Assembly: GCA_025454715.1 (NCBI GenBank) | Contig: JALONY010000126.1 | Location: 1 to 9,481, forward strand | Reading direction: 5' to 3' | Length of the DNA stretch: 9,481 bases | DNA from: Anaerolineae bacterium | GTDB taxonomy: Bacteria; Chloroflexota; Anaerolineae; Aggregatilineales; Phototrophicaceae | Made by a program: the position numbers and the translations under genes | Notes under the pieces: generated by a model | Told to the model about the DNA's origin: nothing | Seen by the model: the letters and a program-made list of their open reading frames with translations, nothing else | Databases searched by the model: none | Shown: piece by piece, positions 1-5,824 of the stretch | Layout of the letters: every line of letters begins with the position of its first letter | Numbering within the stretch: position 1 is the stretch's first letter

Positions 1-29
1 GCGGTGGAGGTGGCGGCTTGGTTGGTCAT
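1..29 (-). CDS. pstB: Probable start of PstB, phosphate transporter ATPase (partial, runs off left edge)
   Basis: An ATG at 29-27 opens a frame reading MTNQAATST before the window ends. Its ATG overlaps the pstA stop (ATGA, 29-26). A GAGGG ribosome binding site lies about 5 nt upstream, inside the end of pstA. Only nine codons are visible and none is diagnostic. The assignment therefore rests on position: the ATPase PstB normally follows PstA in pst operons, and no ATPase for the Pst transporter is seen elsewhere in the window. PstB would supply ATP hydrolysis for the PstC/PstA channel. A different downstream gene, such as phoU, cannot be excluded. Confidence 0.55.
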
Positions 30-1363
30 TGAACCCTCTTGCTGACGGCGCGGTTACGGAGGACGATGGCGGTGGCGTTGATGAGCAGCAACAGCAACAT
101 CAAGACGATGATGGCGGCGCTGGCGGCGTTTTTGAACGAGGCATCGGGCTGGGTAGACCAGTTGTAGATGGTGAACGGCAGCACCGAGAAGCGCGAGAAC
201 GGGCCATCGGGGAAGGTGCTGATGGAGTTGGTCGCGCCGATGACGATGAGCGGGGCGGTCTCGCCGATGGCGCGGCTGACGCCCAAAATCAAGCCGGTCA
301 GCACGCCCGGCAGGGCGGCGGGCAAGATTTGGCGGCTGACGGTCTGCCACTTGGTGGCGCCCAGCCCATAGCTGGCCTCGCGGATGGTCGAGGGCACGGC
401 GCGCAACGCCTCACGCGAGTTGGTGATGATGATGGGCAAAATCAGCAGGCTGAGGGTGAGCGCGCCGCTCAGGATGGTGCGGCCTTGCGTGATGCCGGAC
501 AAGGTGTTGACGAACACCGTCAGGCCGAGCATCCCGTAGATGATGGAGGGGACGCCCGCGAGGTTGCGGATGTTGGTCTCCAGCAGCTTGTTGAGGAAGT
601 TTTCTTTGGCGTATTCCTCGAAGTAGATGGCCGCCCCGACGCCCAACGGCAACGAGATGGCGATGGTCATAATCAGCAGGTAGGCCGTGCCCGCCAGCGC
701 GGGGCCGATGCCGGTCTGCTCGACTTGTTGCGAGTTGCGCTGGGTCAGCAGGCGGTTGTTGAGCCACGAGTGGAAGCGCAGTTCTTCTTGCTCGGGGGTG
801 TTGGCCACCTCGGCCTCGATGGCGGCGCGGTTGAACAAGCTCTCGGCCAGCGTCCAAGACTTCTCGATTTCGACCTTGAGCACGTTGGCCTCAATCAAGG
901 CGGTCAGCGCGTCGGGGCTGAGGTTGGCGGCCAGCAGGCGGGCATAGGCGGCGGGGCCGGCGTCGCCGCTCAGGTCACGCGGGGTGACGCTGGCGAGGTC
1001 TTCGGGCACGGTGCCGTTGATGCTCTGGCTAAACGGGGTGGTGGTGAATTGATCGACCGGCGCACGGTTGAGGTTGTCGCGCACCATCACCAGCAGCAGG
1101 CGCGGGGTCTGCTCCAGCAAGATTTGCGCCAGCTCGTCGGACGACAAGCTGTTGAGCGGCTGATCCGAGAGGTCTTCGGTCTTGATGGCTTGTGAGACGG
1201 CGATATAGCCGAACGCTTGGTTGATGATGCTGAACAGCAGCATGATGAGCACGATGATGGCGATGATCATCGCGCTGAAGTACAGGCGCTGCATCAAGTT
1301 GCCGCGGGCGTTGCGTTTGTTGACGTCGGAGCGATAGACCCCGATATCGATCAGGTTGCTCAT
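26..1363 (-). CDS. pstA: Phosphate ABC transporter permease PstA with a large extracytoplasmic insertion
   Basis: Inner-membrane permease that forms the phosphate channel together with PstC. TM1 lies at about residues 27-49. The conserved permease core starts near residue 217 (TGIGPALAGTAYLL) and continues into GVGAAIYFEEYA. The EAA loop that docks on the ATPase is at about 328-370 (EASYGLGATKW, then SRAIGETAPL). A last TM is near 414-436. The protein is 445 aa, whereas PstA is usually about 280-300 aa. The extra length is a stretch of about 160 residues (55-216) between TM1 and TM2, predicted outside the membrane, rich in charged and helical sequence and unlike any domain I recognise. The ATG at 1363 lies 5 nt after the pstC stop, with AAAGG about 11 nt upstream. 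The stop overlaps the next start by ATGA, which suggests coupled translation. The family call is secure; the role of the insert is unknown. Confidence 0.95.
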   Translation of the reverse strand: MSNLIDIGVYRSDVNKRNARGNLMQRLYFSAMIIAIIVLIMLLFSIINQAFGYIAVSQAIKTEDLSDQPLNSLSSDELAQILLEQTPRLLLVMVRDNLNRAPVDQFTTTPFSQSINGTVPEDLASVTPRDLSGDAGPAAYARLLAANLSPDALTALIEANVLKVEIEKSWTLAESLFNRAAIEAEVANTPEQEELRFHSWLNNRLLTQRNSQQVEQTGIGPALAGTAYLLIMTIAISLPLGVGAAIYFEEYAKENFLNKLLETNIRNLAGVPSIIYGMLGLTVFVNTLSGITQGRTILSGALTLSLLILPIIITNSREALRAVPSTIREASYGLGATKWQTVSRQILPAALPGVLTGLILGVSRAIGETAPLIVIGATNSISTFPDGPFSRFSVLPFTIYNWSTQPDASFKNAASAAIIVLMLLLLLINATAIVLRNRAVSKRVQ

Positions 1364-1368
1364 GGCGT

Positions 1369-2811
1369 TTAGTACCTTTCACGCAGGCGATTGGCGATGT
1401 AACCGCTCAGGACGTTGAGGGTGAAGGTGATGACGAACAGCGTCGCGCCGACCGCGAAGATGCTGACGTAGTCGATGGTGCCATACGACAAGTCGCCGCC
1501 CGAGATGCGGACGATGTGGCCGGTCATGGTCTCGGCGCTGGAGAGCAGGTTGAAGGTGAAGTTGGGGCCAGCGCCCGACGCCAGCGCCACGATCATCGTC
1601 TCGCCGACGGCGCGGGACAGGCCGATGATGATGGCCGCCGAGATGCCGGAGACCGCCGCCGGAAGCACGACTTGGATGGTGGTCTCGAGCTTGGTCGCGC
1701 CGAGGCCATAGCTGGCCTCGCGCAGGGCGCGGGGAACGGCGCTGATGGCGTCCTCGCACATCGAGCTAATCAGCGGGGTAATCAGGATGCCCATGGCCAA
1801 ACCTGCCGCCAGCATGTTGGTGAAGTTGATGGCGTCGCCGAAAAACAGCGTGCGGAGCCCGGGGGTGATGAAGGTCAGGGCGAAAAAGCCGTAGACCACG
1901 GTCGGGACACCGGCGAGGATTTCGAGGATGGGCTTCATGGTGCCGCGCACGCGGGGGCTGGCGTACTCGGCCAAATAAATGGCGATGCCCATGCCGATGG
2001 GGATGGAGACGGTCATGGCCACGAGGCTGGTGAGCATGGTGGCGGTGACCAGCGGCAAGATGCCGAATTGGCCGCTGACGGGTTGCCAGACGGTGTTGCT
2101 GAAGAATTCCGTCAGTGTCGGGCGGTCTTCGGCCTCGACCGCCGAGTTGGCCGAGTGCGGGACGATGCTGCCCTCGATGCCGCGCTCGACCGACAACACG
2201 TCACCATCGATGTCGATGACGCGCAACACCTCGGCACCGATTTTGATGTCTTGGCCGAGGGTGAACCCACGCCCGAAGCCCTCGGTGACGGTCACGGTCA
2301 GGTCGTCGTTCTCCATGTCGTCAACGGTGCGGACGGCGGTGGGCACCATCGGGAAGATTTGGGTGTCGGCGGCGTGCGCCAGCGGCACGGTGCCCTCTTG
2401 GCCGCGCTGGACGAACAAGCGGCTGCGCGTGCGGTCGGTGACGAGCATGATTTCTTCATCGACCTGAATGAGCTGGCCTTGCTGGAAGACGCGGGTTTCG
2501 TCGAGGTAGACGATCGAGATTTGGCCGTCGGTCTCGTTGACGCTGCCACTGACGGTGGCCAACGGGGCTTCTTGCGCCACCGGCAGGCGCACGCCAATCC
2601 ACGCCCGCGATTGGAAGAACAGGATGGTCTGCGACAGCAGCACGATGACGATGCCGACGGTGGTCAGCACGGAGACCGCGCCGCAGGCCAGTAAGATGTA
2701 GCCGATGATGGTCTCGCCCGGGCGAGATTGTGCGCGCAGGGATGGGTTGGCCGGTGCTTTGGCGCTGACCCGTGCCGCCCCTGCTACTGGCTGCGCTTGT
2801 TCGCTTGCCAT
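1369..2811 (-). CDS. pstC: Phosphate ABC transporter permease PstC with a duplicated extracytoplasmic insert
   Basis: Inner-membrane permease that pairs with PstA. Start chosen at 2811 (MASEQAQPV) because a GGAGGG site lies 10 nt upstream; an in-frame ATG at 2865 has no such site. The product is 480 aa, against about 300-330 aa for ordinary PstC. TM1 is at about 34-66. The core resumes at about 235 (FFSNTVWQPVSGQFGILP), the conserved entry to TM2. The EAA loop is at 362-404 (REASYGLGATK, then LSRAVGET). Residues about 75-230 are an insertion on the outer face. It contains two related units, about 110-156 and 179-226, each with a VDEEIMLV or IGAEVLRV strand, then VQRGQEGT or VERGIEGS, then a His-containing tail (HAADTQIF or HSANSAVE). 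The family call is secure; the insert function is not known to me. Confidence 0.95.
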   Translation of the reverse strand: MASEQAQPVAGAARVSAKAPANPSLRAQSRPGETIIGYILLACGAVSVLTTVGIVIVLLSQTILFFQSRAWIGVRLPVAQEAPLATVSGSVNETDGQISIVYLDETRVFQQGQLIQVDEEIMLVTDRTRSRLFVQRGQEGTVPLAHAADTQIFPMVPTAVRTVDDMENDDLTVTVTEGFGRGFTLGQDIKIGAEVLRVIDIDGDVLSVERGIEGSIVPHSANSAVEAEDRPTLTEFFSNTVWQPVSGQFGILPLVTATMLTSLVAMTVSIPIGMGIAIYLAEYASPRVRGTMKPILEILAGVPTVVYGFFALTFITPGLRTLFFGDAINFTNMLAAGLAMGILITPLISSMCEDAISAVPRALREASYGLGATKLETTIQVVLPAAVSGISAAIIIGLSRAVGETMIVALASGAGPNFTFNLLSSAETMTGHIVRISGGDLSYGTIDYVSIFAVGATLFVITFTLNVLSGYIANRLRERY

Positions 2812-2994
2812 GTGGTGTGTTCCCTCCAAAAGAAACAATAACCCCAGACCAAGACTTTTTTCCAAAAAACTTAAGTAGCGTCATTCATACGTATCGGTAA
2901 CCAAAAAACCGATGAGGGGGGACACCTCACGGCGTCCCCCCTGCGTGAGTCTGGGTTCAGACCCGTTGGCGTGTAAGGCTCGCTTGCGCGAGAA
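2812..2994 (-). other. pstS-pstC spacer
   Basis: 183 nt without a gene. Besides the G/C hairpin it has a small CTCGC/GCGAG hairpin (2979-2992) directly after the pstS stop. A second inverted repeat, ATCGGT/ACCGAT (2893-2898 and 2908-2913), encloses the U run. A TTTTTTCCAAAAAA tract lies at 2856-2869, and the pstC ribosome site GGAGGG (plus-strand CCCTCC) is at 2822-2827. No convincing separate pstC promoter was seen. Confidence 0.6.
2915..2942 (-). terminator. Probable intercistronic terminator/attenuator between pstS and pstC
   Basis: Read on the minus strand after the pstS stop, AGGGGGGAC pairs perfectly with GTCCCCCCT (9 bp, 10-nt loop). A six-U run (plus-strand A at 2903-2908) follows 6 nt later. 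The U run is slightly far from the stem, so termination may be incomplete. That fits partial read-through into pstCAB with PstS made in excess, a common arrangement in binding-protein operons (inference). Confidence 0.55.
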
Positions 2995-4359
2995 TTACAT
3001 GCCACCCATCATCGCGCTGTGCATGGCGGCGGCCACCAGCAAGCGGGCGATGTTCTGGTCGAACTTGTTGGCCGGGAAGTAACCGGTGGCCTCGATGGCG
3101 GCCTCGTCGTTGGTCAGGTAGTACGAGACGAAGCTGGCGACCTGCGGCTTGGCGGCGAACACTTCGATGGCGGTGTAGATGAACAGCGGGCGAGCCAAGG
3201 CATAGTCACCGCTGGCGACGGTCTCGGGGGTGGCCAAGACACCGTCGATCGAGATGATCTTCAGGTCGGCGGCGTTCTCGGTGTAGTAAGCGAAACCGAA
3301 GTAACCGATGGCGTTGACGTTGTTGGCCACGCCCTCGAGCAGGACGTTGTCGTCCTCGCTCAGGTTCAGCTCGGTGGCGTTCAGCAGGGCGTCGGCGTTG
3401 TCATCGAGGGCTTCCTCGACGAAGAAGTCGAAGGTGCCGCTGTCGGTGCCCGGGCTGTAGCGGATGATCGGCTCAGCGGGGAACGAGGGGTCAACGTCGG
3501 CCCAAGTCACGGCGGTGCTGAAGGCCAGCGCCAGTTGCTCGGCGGTCAGGTCGGTCAGGAACTCGTTGGCCGGGTTGGCGACCACGGCGATGCCGTCGTC
3601 ACCGACGCGCAGGCCGATGTTGGGGCGGCCAGCGGCTTCGCAGTTGGCGGCTTCTTCTTCACGGATGGCGCGGCTGGCGTTGCTGATGTCGGTGGCGTTC
3701 TCGGTGGTGCAGAAGCGCTCGAAACCGGCACCGGTGCCGACCGAGTCGTTGGTGATGGTGCCAGCGTAGCCTTCGGCCACGAACTGGTCGAGGATGAACT
3801 GGGTCAACGGGAAGACGGTCGAGCTACCAGCGATGCTGATGTCGCCGGTCACGTCGGCGGGGATGACCTCCGGCAGGGTGATGGTCGGGACCAGCACGCT
3901 GTCGATGATGTGGATGACGCCGTTCGAGGCGATGATGTCGGCGGTCACGACGGTGGCCTGATCGACCTTCACCATGCCATCGACCACATCGATGGTCAGC
4001 TCACCACCGTTGACGGTGGCGGCCATCATCGGGCTGACGGCATCCGAGGTCACGGCGGCGGGCAGCGCGTGGTAGGTCAGGACGGCGGTCAACAGCTCGA
4101 CATCCGAGGTCACGTACTCGACCACGAAGCTCGGCAGCGCGGCGAAAGCGTCATTGGTCGGGGCGAAGATGGTGAACTCGGCATCGGTGCTGTTGAGCAC
4201 CTCGGCGAGGCCAGCGGCTTCCACCAGCGACAACAGGGTCGAGAGCTCGGGGGTCTCGGCGGCCAACTGAGCGATCGTCTTTTCTTCTTGGGCGAAGGTC
4301 GCGCCAGCCGAAACCAGCAGCGCCAACACCATCAGCAGAGCAACAAAGCGGTTCTTCAT
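2995..4359 (-). CDS. pstS: Fasciclin (FAS1)-PstS fusion: phosphate-binding protein of the Pst transporter
   Basis: Exported 454-aa protein that captures phosphate and delivers it to PstC/PstA. Residues 1-23 are a signal peptide (MKNRF, hydrophobic core, then a TFAQ-type cleavage site) with no lipobox cysteine. Residues about 26-158 form a complete FAS1 domain: TIAQLAAETPELSTLL, the H1 motif FTIFAPTNDAF, LTYHALPA, and the H2 end SNGVIHIIDSVLVP. After a short linker, about 173-440 is the PstS fold. Its phosphate-loop motifs are AGSSTVFPL (177-185), SVGTGAGF (206-213), NASRAI (227-232) and PGTDSGTF (303-310). C217 and C240 could form a disulfide. Start chosen at 4359 because AAGGAG lies 10 nt upstream and the signal peptide begins there; longer in-frame starts to 4422 add non-signal sequence. 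It is the first gene of the operon. The FAS1 part probably anchors or organises the protein at the cell surface (inference). Confidence 0.93.
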   Translation of the reverse strand: MKNRFVALLMVLALLVSAGATFAQEEKTIAQLAAETPELSTLLSLVEAAGLAEVLNSTDAEFTIFAPTNDAFAALPSFVVEYVTSDVELLTAVLTYHALPAAVTSDAVSPMMAATVNGGELTIDVVDGMVKVDQATVVTADIIASNGVIHIIDSVLVPTITLPEVIPADVTGDISIAGSSTVFPLTQFILDQFVAEGYAGTITNDSVGTGAGFERFCTTENATDISNASRAIREEEAANCEAAGRPNIGLRVGDDGIAVVANPANEFLTDLTAEQLALAFSTAVTWADVDPSFPAEPIIRYSPGTDSGTFDFFVEEALDDNADALLNATELNLSEDDNVLLEGVANNVNAIGYFGFAYYTENAADLKIISIDGVLATPETVASGDYALARPLFIYTAIEVFAAKPQVASFVSYYLTNDEAAIEATGYFPANKFDQNIARLLVAAAMHSAMMGGM

Positions 4360-4369
4360 GGGGAGTGTT

Positions 4370-4375
4370 CTCCTT
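4370..4375 (-). promoter_or_regulatory. pstS ribosome binding site, overlapped by an inverted repeat
   Basis: AAGGAG on the minus strand, 10 nt before the ATG at 4359, decides the pstS start. Its two A residues are also the end of the inverted repeat TTGACA-N4-TGTCAA, so that hairpin or a bound protein could mask the site. Confidence 0.7.
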
Positions 4376-4389
4376 GACATATGTGTCAA
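4374..4389. repeat. Inverted repeat TTGACA-N4-TGTCAA beside the pstS ribosome site
   Basis: Perfect 6-bp arms (4374-4379 and 4384-4389) with a 4-nt centre, ending in the pstS Shine-Dalgarno sequence. It could be a protein operator or an RNA hairpin limiting translation; the sequence alone cannot tell. Confidence 0.6.
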
Positions 4390-4399
4390 CTTTGGATGA

Positions 4400-4420
4400 G
4401 CGGGGAGACCGTTTCCCCGC
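4400..4420 (-). other. Strong hairpin in the pstS leader
   Basis: GCGGGGA (4400-4406) pairs with TCCCCGC (4414-4420). An additional G-U and A-U pair would leave a three-base loop. It lies about 40 nt upstream of the pstS start codon and has no U tract, so it is not a terminator. It may be a stabilising or regulatory leader structure. Confidence 0.5.
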
Positions 4421-4442
4421 ACCCGTGGTCAGAGGATAGCGG

Positions 4443-4537
4443 TAAACGTTTAACGCAACAGGGGCGCTGTTTTAAGACCGATTGCGAGTTAATTTAAGCA
4501 AAAGTGCGATTTGATGGCCGAGTTTTAACATGATTAA
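4443..4537 (-). promoter_or_regulatory. AT-rich block, likely pst promoter/activator region
   Basis: In otherwise GC-rich DNA this block has six TTAA tetramers. Three TTTAA copies start at 4449, 4471 and 4493, exactly 22 bp apart. It also contains the palindrome TAAACGTTTA (4443-4452) and the inverted repeat AACAG-N5-CTGTT (4457-4471). Regular 11- or 22-bp direct repeats are typical of PhoB/PhoP-type phosphate-response boxes, but the repeat bases do not match a consensus I know. No clean -35/-10 pair was found on the minus strand. Confidence 0.35.
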
Positions 4538-4573
4538 CACCCCAAAAACGCCTTATGAGCGCGGCGTGAAAAT

Positions 4574-4592
4574 GCCCCCAGCCGTTGGGGGC
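4574..4592 (-). other. GCCCCCA/TGGGGGC hairpin in the divergent gap
   Basis: Seven perfect base pairs around a 5-nt loop. On the minus strand it is followed by ATTTTC, giving a weak terminator-like shape; on the plus strand there is no T tract. It sits just upstream of the exporter promoter and could insulate pst from antisense or leftward transcription. Confidence 0.35.
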
Positions 4593-4601
4593 GGCCAGCG
4601 C

Positions 4602-4631
4602 TTTACAGCGCGGCACAGGGCGGCGTATACT
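4602..4631 (+). promoter_or_regulatory. Sigma70-like promoter for the ABC exporter operon
   Basis: TTTACA (4602-4607) is separated by 18 bp from TATACT (4626-4631), close to the TTGACA and TATAAT consensus. Transcription would start near 4638, leaving a long leader of about 230 nt. CAGCGC occurs at 4596-4601 and again at 4606-4611, straddling the -35 with 10-bp spacing. A weaker alternative is TTCAAA (4716-4721), 16 bp, TACAAT (4738-4743). Confidence 0.5.
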
Positions 4632-4640
4632 CCTAGACGT

Positions 4641-4676
4641 GTCAGGATAGTTGTTTAGGGGTCAGGAAAGTCCTGA
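4641..4676 (+). repeat. GTCAGGA direct repeat and TCAGGA/TCCTGA hairpin at the exporter transcript start
   Basis: GTCAGGA occurs at 4641-4647 and 4661-4667, exactly 20 bp apart. The second copy is half of TCAGGA-AAG-TCCTGA (4662-4676). Placed just downstream of the predicted transcription start, it is a candidate repressor operator or leader hairpin. Confidence 0.5.
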
Positions 4677-4852
4677 AGTCCACCGAGTATTGAGACGTTG
4701 CAACAAATTCAAACGTTCAAAAACGCTCGTCATGCAGTACAATCAAGACCATGCGTGCGATAGGGTCGGTTAAACTGAAGCACATCGGCCACCCGCACAT
4801 CCACCCACGGTTAACGTTCCCACCCCTCTTTTCGTTTCGACTGTATCGTTTC

Positions 4853-4858
4853 AGGAGG
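4853..4858 (+). promoter_or_regulatory. Ribosome binding site that sets the first exporter start
   Basis: AGGAGG lies 9 nt before the ATG at 4868 and only 3 nt before the ATG at 4862, so 4868 (MSVVPTTPPL) is preferred. The in-frame ATG at 4751 has no ribosome site and adds a non-conserved 39-residue extension. Confidence 0.7.
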
Positions 4859-4867
4859 TCGATGGAC

Positions 4868-5824
4868 ATGTCTGTTGTCCCGACGACGCCCCCCCTCACG
4901 CACCTGCTCAAGCGGTCGGATTACGACTTGCAGGACGCGGCACACCCCAACCGCTTGTTGGGCATCTGGCGCATGATTACCGGTTATCGCGCCGACTACA
5001 TTTGGGCGGTCGGCAGCCAAGTGGTGGCCGTCTCCGCCAAGACCGGCACGATGGTTCTGCTCAGTTTCTTGATTGACGACGTGCTGGCACGCGGCGATGT
5101 GCTGAGCGTCATCCCGTTGGTCGCGCTCGGCTTCGTGCTGTTGGCGGCCATCGAGGGCGGCTTCACCTTCTTGAGCGGGCGCTACGCCAGCTCGACCGCC
5201 GAGGGCGTGGCCTATCGCCTGCGTAATTACCTGTATGACCATGTGCAGCGCCAGCCGTTCAGCTACCACGACAAGCAACCGACCGGCGACCTGATGCAGC
5301 GCGTCACGTCGGATGTCGATATGATCCGGCGCTTTTTGTCGGAGATGGGCACGCAAATCGGGCGCATCGTCTTGCTGTTCGTGGTCAATTGGCTGGTGAT
5401 TTTGTTCACCATCGACGCGGGGCTGGGCTGGTATTCGGCGGTGGTCGTCCCGATCGTGTTCGCGCTGTCGTGGTTCTTCTTCAGCCGCGTCGAGAAGCGC
5501 TTCGAGGAGGTGCAAGCCCAAGAGGCCATCGTCTCGACCCGCCTGCAAGAAAACCTGACCGGCGTGCGCGTGGTGAAAGCCTTCGCCCGCCAGCCCTATG
5601 AGATGCAGCGCTTCGATCAAGAGAACCGCAAGCATTTCCACAAGAACAACCGCTTGCTGATGATGCACTCGCTGTTTTGGCCGCTCACCGACCTGCATCG
5701 CGTTTGCCGGCATGGTGGTCTACATCATCCACCCGATGCGCAACATGGGGCGGCTGATCGTGCAGGCGTCGCAGGCGCTGGTGGCCTACGACCGCGTGAT
5801 GGACATCATCAAGCACCCGCGTGA
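4868..5824 (+). CDS. ABC exporter subunit 1, N-terminal membrane-domain fragment
   Basis: Readable fragment of the broken gene. After a roughly 50-residue cytoplasmic start it contains TM1 to TM4 of an exporter-type membrane domain, with the typical coupling-helix and inter-helix sequences: RNYLYDHVQRQPFSYHD, TGDLMQRVTSDVDMIRRFL and ENLTGVRVVKAFARQ. Sequence after about 5695 (from HRVCRHGG to the stop at 5824) is frameshifted nonsense rich in His, Arg and Ala with no resemblance to the family. It would lack an ATPase domain and TM5-6, so it is unlikely to act on its own. Confidence 0.6.
   Translation: MSVVPTTPPLTHLLKRSDYDLQDAAHPNRLLGIWRMITGYRADYIWAVGSQVVAVSAKTGTMVLLSFLIDDVLARGDVLSVIPLVALGFVLLAAIEGGFTFLSGRYASSTAEGVAYRLRNYLYDHVQRQPFSYHDKQPTGDLMQRVTSDVDMIRRFLSEMGTQIGRIVLLFVVNWLVILFTIDAGLGWYSAVVVPIVFALSWFFFSRVEKRFEEVQAQEAIVSTRLQENLTGVRVVKAFARQPYEMQRFDQENRKHFHKNNRLLMMHSLFWPLTDLHRVCRHGGLHHPPDAQHGAADRAGVAGAGGLRPRDGHHQAPA

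Larger units (their letters stand above)
4360..4867. promoter_or_regulatory. Divergent regulatory region between the pst operon and the ABC exporter operon
   Basis: 508 nt with no supportable gene. From left to right it holds the pstS leader with two inverted repeats (4374-4420), an AT-rich block with repeated TTTAA (4440-4540) that most likely carries the pst promoter, a GCCCCCA/TGGGGGC hairpin (4574-4592), and a sigma70-like promoter pointing right (4602-4631). Beyond that is a roughly 230-nt exporter leader with GTCAGGA repeats and an AT-rich stretch (4697-4743). The divergent layout would allow a shared regulator, but none is encoded here. Confidence 0.6.

Noticed and set aside
29..1195. 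Long plus-strand open frame opposite pstA
   Set aside because: Low-complexity Gly/Asp/Gln/Arg-rich translation with no domain; a GC-rich shadow of a clear pstA.
366..1722. Identical 17-bp sequence at 366-382 and 1706-1722
   Set aside because: Both copies encode the same part of the conserved EAA loop (EASYG) of the paralogous permeases; not a mobile repeat.
1516..2694. Long plus-strand open frame opposite pstC
   Set aside because: Asp/Gly/His-rich shadow composition and no recognisable motif; pstC explains the region.
3019..4377. 452-codon plus-strand open frame opposite the FAS1-PstS gene
   Set aside because: Gly/Val/Asp-rich shadow of a well-supported gene with signal peptide and two domains.
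4732..4773. Leader peptide of 13 codons (MQYNQDHACDRVG) in the exporter leader
   Set aside because: No ribosome site and no regulatory residue pattern; most likely chance.
4751..4867. N-terminal extension of exporter subunit 1 from an upstream ATG
   Set aside because: No ribosome site before 4751 and the extra residues do not resemble exporter sequence; AGGAGG favours 4868.
4641..4867. Known riboswitch in the long exporter leader
   Set aside because: Only short hairpins were found and no consensus of a known riboswitch class was recognised.
5690..5715. Programmed ribosomal frameshift in exporter subunit 1
   Set aside because: No slippery run is present, and slipping would not restore the roughly 27 missing residues.
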